From Lepraria neglecta (lineage: Eukaryota; Ascomycota; Lecanoromycetes; Lecanorales; Stereocaulaceae): a DNA stretch of 64,000 bases. A model generated the notes under the pieces. That model was not told the origin of the DNA, searched no databases, and saw only the letters and a list, made by a program, of their open reading frames with translations. Every line of letters starts with the position of its first letter. The stretch's first letter is position 1. Below are positions 58,089 through 64,000 of the stretch, in pieces. The translations under genes were made by a program, and so were the position numbers. The stretch is taken from positions 992,001 to 1,056,000 of the forward strand of contig CM065650.1 in the NCBI GenBank assembly GCA_033220425.1, given 5' to 3'.

Positions 58089-58431
58089 ACTGCTACAGGA
58101 GGCCCTGGCAATTCCTGAGGTTCCCAAATAGCTCCCAGGTATTCTCCGTTTCGTCGTCCTTATCGTTCTAGGATCTTCTTAACCTTATACTCCGTTTCTT
58201 CTTCGGTTTCGGAATAAAATATTCCCTACAAGGGTGTCGTAGGGTCGGCTGGTTCCAGCAAAGAAATATAGAATACTAGGTATATATTGGCGTCAGGTAG
58301 AAGGTCCAATTTATAGTTATCAGGTCCTTTGACCTTCTTAATTATTTATCATCGAAAGAACGACACGCAATAGGAAACCGCTGCTACCTTCGACGACCTC
58401 GATCTCTGCTGTCGTTATCCATCATAATGAG

Positions 58432-59058
58432 TCTCCCTCCCAACAGCCCTTTTTTCCTCAGCAACCGTCTCCTTCCTAGCAGCTGTCCCTTCCCTAGCAG
58501 CCGTCTCTTCCCCAGCAGCCGTCCCTTCCCCAACAGCCAGGGCCAAAGCTCTGTCCATTCCACTATTCGGAGGAAGAATTTCATTTTGATGGTCTACTAA
58601 GTGCTCATGAAAACGGGCTGGCAAATGTGTTTCAGATCTCCGTCGGCTCTAAATGCTACGCTCTCAAAGTGGTGAGAAGTACCAGCAAGTGCGTTCAATT
58701 CAGTACTTCACTAACCTTGGCATAAGTTCCGGTCTGAACGGCAAGGTTGCAGTCTACTATCATGGGTACGTGACTATTGGCACTAAGAGGGAAGAAGAGC
58801 TAAGCCAGAGGTTTAACGTTACTAAATGGGATCGACCTAAGCCCCACAAGCCAGTCTCCGAGAGAGAGCCACTCAGAGCTATTGTAAAGGACCTGCTCCC
58901 TAAGGAAGAGATTCTATTGACCGAGAAGGCTGTGATAAAGATGGCAAAAGATTTGTAGAGTATACGATGTATAGGTCTATACCCGATGAAAATTCAAATG
59001 GCGAACTATAGTAGGGCTCCTGGTCAACCTGAGCTACGCTATGACAGAGCCTTATTAT
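58432..59058 (+). pseudogene. protein-kinase-like accessory gene fragment
   Basis: A Gln/Pro repeat region (units of SLPQQP) leads to EEEFHFDGLLSAHENGLANV, FQISVGSKCYALKVVRS, the first strands of a kinase-like fold with the VAIK-type Lys in YALKV. An intron or break follows near 58690-58727. The next piece reads YYHGYVTIGTKREEELSQRF, PLRAIVKDLLPKEEILLTEK and then, after a TAG at about 58956, SIRCIGLYPMKIQMANYS, close to the catalytic-loop area of these fungal kinase-like proteins. TAG also occurs at 58477-58479 and 58495-58497 in the repeat, where sister units have CAG. The segment is clearly dead; the kinase-like assignment is moderate. Confidence 0.5.
58455..58546 (+). repeat. 18-bp tandem repeat
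   Basis: About five units of CCTTCCCCAGCAGCCGTC and variants, encoding SLPQQP on the plus strand. Two units carry TAG in place of CAG. Confidence 0.75.
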
Positions 59059-59347
59059 AAGTTCAGTATAGGACCGGAAGGATATATCGTTCTTTATCAG
59101 TAGTAAGACTTAGTATAATTCGATATAAATAATAGAAGACGTCTGCGAATTCGAACCCGGCCCTAGCAGCCCCGCGAGCTACTTCGGTCCCTCGGGCCAA
59201 GTCACGTGTTTTCAGCCCTATATGATTTTTTTTGATGTTCAATGATCGACCGGAGCACTCGGGAACCCCGGGGGTTAGCCCCAACGCGGTGCTGGAATCG
59301 ATCGATTCGGGCGATTTTCTCGCGCGGGTGATGCGCGCAGGGGTTAT

Positions 59348-59429
59348 GACAATGGTGCGACAACGGTGCGACAGCGGTGCGCGACAGTAGTGCGCGACAG
59401 CAGTGCGCGACGGCAGTGCGCGACATTAG
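59348..59429 (+). repeat. GACAGYRGTGCGC tandem repeat
   Basis: Seven units of 11-13 bases, from GACAATGGTGC through GACAGCAGTGCGC to GACATTAGTG. It abuts the left end of the solo LTR. Confidence 0.7.
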
Positions 59430-59910
59430 TGTTAGGGTGTAGCGCCCGTGGGGGTTTGCCAAGGGTGGCTGCGAGACTAGCCAGGGGGTTTCCGGCGCTA
59501 TCTTTTACTAATTAAAAGTTGGCCCGGGCCTGCACGTGCTCTAAGCAGTAATTAGTGTGGCCCCGAGCGCACGTCGGACCGGTTTCTGGGTGAGGCGCCC
59601 GTGCGGCCCCGGGCGCACGTCGGGCGTCTGGGGCCACGTTCGGGCCACGTTCGATTTTGCCGATGGAGATCTATTGTATATAGTAAACAAGCAAGTAGGA
59701 AGTAAGAAGTTAAGCACGATACTCCAAATGGTAAGCAGTACTCTGTATATATAGACATAGGAAGTTCATACCAAGCTCCTGATTGAACCATTCGATAACT
59801 GATTGGTTCGAACGCCAAGGCCTTGATCGAACCGTTCGACAACTGATCGGTTCGAACGCCAAGACCGTGCCAGGCATTGCGCTGCCCTGGTCATGGTTCC
59901 GCTCATAACA
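59430..59910. mobile_element. solo LTR of a Ty3/Ty1-type retrotransposon (probable)
   Basis: The segment begins TGTTAGGGTGTAGCGCC and ends GCTCATAACA, so its termini are TGTTA...TAACA, the inverted ends of fungal LTRs. Length 481 bp is normal. Inside it are a TATA-rich part (GTATATAGTAAACAAGC) and a 44-bp tandem repeat. No polypurine tract before it, no primer-binding site after it and no clear 5-bp target duplication (ATTAG versus GTAGA) are seen. It is a solo or decayed LTR. Confidence 0.55.
59780..59867 (+). repeat. 44-bp direct repeat inside the LTR
   Basis: Two copies, TGATTGAACC... and TGATCGAACC..., each ending GGTTCGAACGCCAAG. They differ only by C/T and G/A. Confidence 0.75.
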
Positions 59911-60509
59911 GTAGATAGCGTAATAGACACAGCTTTGATAGAACTTGCCGTGTATCTGACTCTTCTACCGTGCTCAAAGGCGCAATTACGCTCAATATAT
60001 CGAAAGCCTTTTTGGCCAAGTCCGCGATTCCAGGATTCAGGGGTCGTTTTGAAGGATGCGAAGGGTATTAGCGGTAATCACGTTGAATGGAAGCCTCTAC
60101 ATCAAGCTAGAGAATAAGCGATGTCCCATATTGCTATTTACTATAACGATTGGGCAAAGTGTGGGAATCGGCCAAAGAAACACTCAGGTGTAGAATAATA
60201 CATTCAGTAACCTTTGCAATTGGGCATCGAAGATAGCCAATTAGGTACTGCAAAGTCAATGCCTAATAGAGCGAAATCCTTAAGAAGCATGCCGCAACTA
60301 CATGCAGTCGCTCCTGTCGCCGGCCACAATGTTATATAGCCTAACGTTCGGGACTATGTTGATTGGTAGGACGGTTACGACAACGTCGAAGCGGGAAGAA
60401 GGTGAATGGTAGCCCTAGATAAGTTGCGTCTCATAATTGACCTATCTATTCAGCGAGAGAAGCACGAATGTACTGATAACATGACCTAGTCATTGCCTGA
60501 TATGAACAG
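59911..60509. other. intergenic between LTR and catalase gene
   Basis: No gene seen. A 74-codon frame (59893-60117) is featureless. Confidence 0.4.
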
Positions 60510-61624
60510 CTACTCCTTTTGCTTTTCATGTCTTCGCTGGTCAGCACTGATCCAGTAGACTCCCTTTCGAGTTTGAATCAAAGGATCCTCGGACGACGCA
60601 ATACCCTTGATACCGAACTTGTCCGGAGTCGGACTGAATGCAATTTGTTGTTGCTTAGCGGCGTTGTCATCTGTGACCTTATTGATCTCTAACTTGCCAA
60701 CTGGAACAAATGTTGTGCTCTTGTAAGCGATGGTGGCGTCGCCTAGGACATCATCGGGGTCCGCGATGTGTGCTTGGATAGTGAAGACAATGGGCTTTTG
60801 TGGGAAACGCTGCTGGAGATCGTCCTCCAAGTAGTTTGGCCCAAGTTTCTTCAACTGCTCCGGATCAGTGTAAAGATGGTCTCCATCTGCTGGATCGAGA
60901 CGGTATCGGACATTTGTAATTTTGCCATCTTTGTTTGTCAAAACGTGAGTGTTCGGCTCGTAGTACGTTATGGTGCCATAGTTGAAAGGATTTGGCTTTG
61001 TGGACGACACGAATTTTGCAGCAGATGGACGGCTGGCAAGGAAGGTTTGGAAAGCGGTTTGGGCTTTCTTGAAGTTATCCAGTTCCTTGGAGTAGTCGCC
61101 ACCCTTTTCCATGGCCTTGTCAAGCAGGAATTTGGCAATTTTGACGGCACGGAGAAGCTGGAGGAAGGCCAAGAAATCCTCCCCGGTCCGGGTCGCAAAT
61201 CCGTTGAAGGAATGACTGATCAGGTCAGTGTGTGTATCGTTGTCGATCTTGAAGCGGATGGCGACGCCTTTGGGAGTGGCGTTGTCATCTACATCGTCTA
61301 TGTGGGGCAGACCGCCGCCGACGGAAAAGCGAGCTATCACTGGAGTCGAGGCACTGTTAAAATGAGAAGCTATCGAAAGCGTTTGGGCTTGCTCAGATGG
61401 TGTGAATGTCCCCTCCACGAGAAGGCCTTTGGCGTGGGCTAATAAAGGATAAGAATGAGTCCGTTATCTCAATCGTAGATTGGATCATACATACTCGTGC
61501 GATAGCCGGGATGTTTGCCAAAGATCGCTTGCATCTCATCCACCAGCTCCTTTGGAAGTTTTTCATCGGGGTGTGGTGCTCCATTCGCAGCACCATTAGG
61601 AGGATCATTAGTTTGGGCAGACAT
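60510..61624 (-). CDS. small catalase-family protein (catalase-related peroxidase type)
   Basis: Heme-dependent catalase/peroxidase superfamily. Two exons, 61624-61495 and 61438-60510 (56-nt intron), give 352 aa, shorter than classical fungal catalases (about 500-720) and near the small SrpA-like group. Start MSAQTNDPPNGAANGAPHPD. The distal His is in THAKGLLVEGTF. Then ARFSVGGGLPHIDDVDDNAT, PKGVAIRFKI, DLISHSFNGFATRTGEDFL (distal Asn region), NVRYRLDPADGDHLY, and FPQKPIVFTIQAHIADPDD. The intron falls between RT and HAKG. It has no signal peptide or targeting tail, so cytosolic location is likely. Function may be peroxide removal or a specialised peroxidation. Confidence 0.88.
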
Positions 61625-61831
61625 GGCGAGAAGGGATGTGAAGAGTTTGAGCTTGGTGCAAAGTGTTCGAACAATTTGTGATTAAATCTAAACTTGAGCC
61701 TGAGCTTGAATGTAGAGGAGTGGCAGGGAGCGTTTACTTTAAGTCAAGTTCAAATCTAGTAAGACGAGCTGATTGAACAACACCTAGGCACATGACTCCC
61801 CTGGCTTTCATCGGTCTGGCCACTAAACCCC

Positions 61832-61948
61832 AAGGCCATACACCCTCACTGCAACATGGACTGATCCAGAACACCTTTTGAACAAAGTGATGCGGCATTA
61901 AAAAGGTGTTCTAGATCAGTCCATGCTGCGGTGAGGGTGTATGGCCTT
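61832..61948. repeat. 48-bp inverted repeat forming a long hairpin
   Basis: Arms 61832-61879 and 61901-61948 pair over 48 bases with a 21-base loop. I see three mismatches, all transitions: ACTGCAAC/ACCGCAGC and GATCCA/GATCTA. No coding sense. Confidence 0.85.
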
Positions 61949-63473
61949 AGGCGAGAGGCTGCGACTACATCGAGTAGGGAACGTGGAGTACAAAATCGTT
62001 AGAAACAATTGGGACATCCAGGGACAAAGTCTATGGTATGCTGGCCGATTATCTTGACGTGATCAGAAGCATTGGCACAGGCAATTTGCCGAAGAAACCG
62101 AGTATCCACGGTATCACCCGCGGGGAGGGAGTGCTCAGCTAGCCACGGACCGACCGCTAGGATCAAAAGGTAGAGAGAAGTCCATGATTGGAATTTAAGG
62201 CGGAATAGTTGATGAGAGGCTGCCTGAAAGTGAACTAAGGATGTGGAGATATAAGAGATAGGACGAAGTAAAAGCGGTAATGATAGCTGGATAATTGAAG
62301 GCTAGACTGCTCTCGGCAGTTTCGTGGCTGGCTGAAGAGGCTCTCGGCAGTTTCGTGGCTGGCTGAAGAGGCTCCCGTCAGTTTCGTGGCTAGCCGAAGA
62401 GGCTCTCGGCAGTTTCGTGGCTGGCTGAAGAGTCTGATGCTGAAGTAAGCTTCGGGTAATGCGTTGGTCAGGACTCAAGCGTTGGTAGAGCTGATGGGGG
62501 GCTGAAATCGGGCATTAAGAAGCAGGTGCCAGGTGCCATCACGGGGCGAACCGCCTGTCATAGGCTGAATGTCTCTACGAAAGTCACACCGCCTGGAGCG
62601 AAAGCCAAAATTGAGGATGAGGTGATATCGATTACCCCGATTGCAGTTACTGGTGGCTGAATATGGACAGCTGAATCTGCGAGATAGGAAGTCTAGAGGA
62701 GACGATAGATTATTAAAAGTAGGAGCCTTCTAAGCTCATTGCAGTCTAACGTTGCCTCTTTCGGACGTACTAGGTTCTCGGAGAAAAGCTCTAACACCTC
62801 TTCCGAAACGGGAATCTCAGATCGCGTATCGGGGAAATTCTAGGCCGTCTGACAGCTTGCTAGTCCCTGCTAATCCTTGCCAGTTCTGCTAGCTCGTGTA
62901 AGCTAACGCGCGCCCCGTTACGTCGTCTACCGGTTTGGGCGCCATAATTGGCACGCGCTCAGACCCGTCTCAGATCTTGGCATGATTGCATCGCCTGAAC
63001 GTGTGCAATGGAACCCTTTACCTTAGGTTGATAAAACATGCGCCTGGTTGAGCAGGTCCTCAGCCAGCCACATCCAGGCAGTTTATTAAAATATCAAGTC
63101 CGATTCGTTGATCGTGGTATCCTTGACTTCCCCAACAGAAGGGCATAGGTGATAATACACGAGTACCAACCGACATATGGACTAGTATAAGTGGGGCTAC
63201 ACTTGAGTCTGCGGAGGGACAAATGCATGGATTGCATGTTGACTGCGGTCTAGACAATTGGATAACCGCCACACTGAATTTGAGGCTGAACATCCACTAC
63301 TATGCCATCTCTCGAGCGGTTGCAAAGAGGGTGGTACTTAAAACGATCAGCTGCCCGAGCACAACCACCTCAGCAGTATACAAAGCAGCCGTCAGGGCAC
63401 AATCCCTCTACAGTCTTGCATTCCTCATCATACTTTGTCCCTTTACCTGCCCAAAATAAACTAGCCATCCATC
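61949..63473. other. 1.5 kb without a recognised gene
   Basis: It contains the 31-bp tandem repeat listed separately and a GC-rich patch near 62910-62990. Short frames only. The last 100 bases are the leader of the gene at 63474. Confidence 0.4.
62310..62433 (+). repeat. four copies of a 31-bp tandem repeat
   Basis: Units start at 62310, 62341, 62372 and 62403 with CTCTCGGCAGTTTCGTGG (third unit CTCCCGTCAGTTTCGTGG). Each ends GGCTGAAGAGG or a variant. Confidence 0.88.
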
Positions 63474-64000
63474 ATGTCTGTTGAAGTTCAGCCTCCACCA
63501 AATGGTGTTGGTGGCATGCCCACATTGGACGATATCCTCAACGGCGAGATCAAACATGATGTGGAGGATATGGTCGTATGGGACAAGGGCGTGTTCCTGA
63601 ACGAACTTAAAAGACAAGACCTTGTGCTTAGCACCACTCCCGATGGTGCTGTTGACGGCGACCTTGCTGCCAATACAGGGCTTAAAAAGGGAACCTATAA
63701 GGGCACACAGATGGCATTGACTGAGATGTATAGTTTGATTGAGGAAGCGTATAGTCACTCACCGGCACTTCAGATACTAAGATGCGCTGACTAAAGCTTA
63801 GCCATGCGTCTCACTTTGACGCAAAAGGCTTCGAACCCATTATTCCCAAGCGGAGATCTCTCGAACAGAAGAAAGACATATACAAATGGAGCGATCCATC
63901 TAAAGATGGCTATCCTCCTCATCTGGACACACTTCCTGCGGATCAACAAGACGGAGCGCCGAATGTCGGCCACATATTCGATATTCCTACAAAAGATTTT
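63474..64000 (+). CDS. unrecognised protein, 3' end beyond the window
   Basis: ATG 63474: MSVEVQPPPNGVGGMPTLDD, LNGEIKHDVEDMVVWDKGVF, LNELKRQDLVLSTTPDGAVD, KKGTYKGTQMALTEMYSLIE. Intron 63749-63801 (53 nt, branch GCTGACTAA, CTTAG end) joins EEA to HASHFDAKGFEPIIPKRRSL, then KDIYKWSDPSKDGYPPHLDT and NVGHIFDIPTKDF at the window edge. Cytosolic-looking, no signal peptide. The phase is consistent across the intron. I do not recognise the family; an enzyme is possible but not shown. Confidence 0.65.

Noticed and set aside
59148-59215. tRNA or SINE candidate with a B-box-like GGGTTCGAATTC on the minus strand
   Set aside because: The bases around it do not form a T stem or acceptor stem, and the spacing to an A-box-like TAGCTCGCGGG is too short.
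59346-59429. CRISPR-like array from short repeats
   Set aside because: Units are 11-13 bases, contiguous and without spacers: a simple tandem repeat.
60768-61442. 224-codon plus-strand frame
   Set aside because: Antisense of the catalase-like gene.

Overview
The window is nuclear DNA of a filamentous ascomycete (Pezizomycotina; Leotiomycetes would fit, but that placement is a guess). Reasons: genes on both strands with short introns (mostly 46-75 nt, GTNNGT donors, ctaac/ctgac branch sites, CAG/TAG acceptors), fungal orthologues (AP180, mitochondrial AspRS, NudC, MetAP1, kynurenine 3-monooxygenase), fungal-only accessory families (NACHT with DUF7791-like tail, nucleoside-phosphorylase-type sensors, ankyrin proteins, CorA-like membrane proteins) and RIP-like transition scars in repeats. 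No tRNA, rRNA or CRISPR was found.

Layout. 0-4.7 kb: accessory DNA with a broken nucleoside-phosphorylase sensor gene, a 1-kb terminal-inverted-repeat DNA transposon relic and a damaged CorA-like gene. 5-13.4 kb: conserved block with a twin-CX9C protein, AP180-type clathrin adaptor, mitochondrial aspartyl-tRNA synthetase and small unknown genes. 14.7-20.4 kb: a broken subtilisin-like protease and a gene with two tandem retropepsin-like domains. 21-23.1 kb: a UROD/MetE-like protein and ureidoglycolate lyase. 23.9-26.5 kb: small unknown genes, two of them sharing a TATA-box element and weak protein similarity. 27.4-30.5 kb: a multiply broken NACHT gene. 33.5-36 kb: a two-exon membrane protein. 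37-39.2 and 46.3-47.5 kb: broken ankyrin genes. 39.8-56.9 kb: mostly intact genes (NudC, a disordered nuclear-looking protein, MFS transporter, a 746-aa STAND-associated protein, LAT amino-acid permease, MetAP1, KMO). 57.2-59.9 kb: transposon-rich island with a RIP-marked tandem duplication, a dead transposon-associated cysteine-rich gene, a dead kinase-like gene and a solo LTR. 60.5-64 kb: a small catalase-like gene, a long hairpin, a 31-bp tandem repeat and the start of an unrecognised gene.

The most coherent signal is the contrast between two gene classes. Housekeeping genes splice into exact multiples of three. Nearly every accessory gene (sensor, NACHT, ankyrin, protease, retropepsin, kinase-like, transposase) carries in-frame TAG/TAA codons, usually where CAG or CAA is expected, plus single-base frame changes. 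C-to-T change at CpA is what RIP does, and a sequenced tandem duplication in the window differs between copies only by transitions. The region therefore looks like a partly decayed fungal self/non-self and transposon compartment inserted among conserved genes. All gene names rest on reading the translations by eye; no database search was possible.
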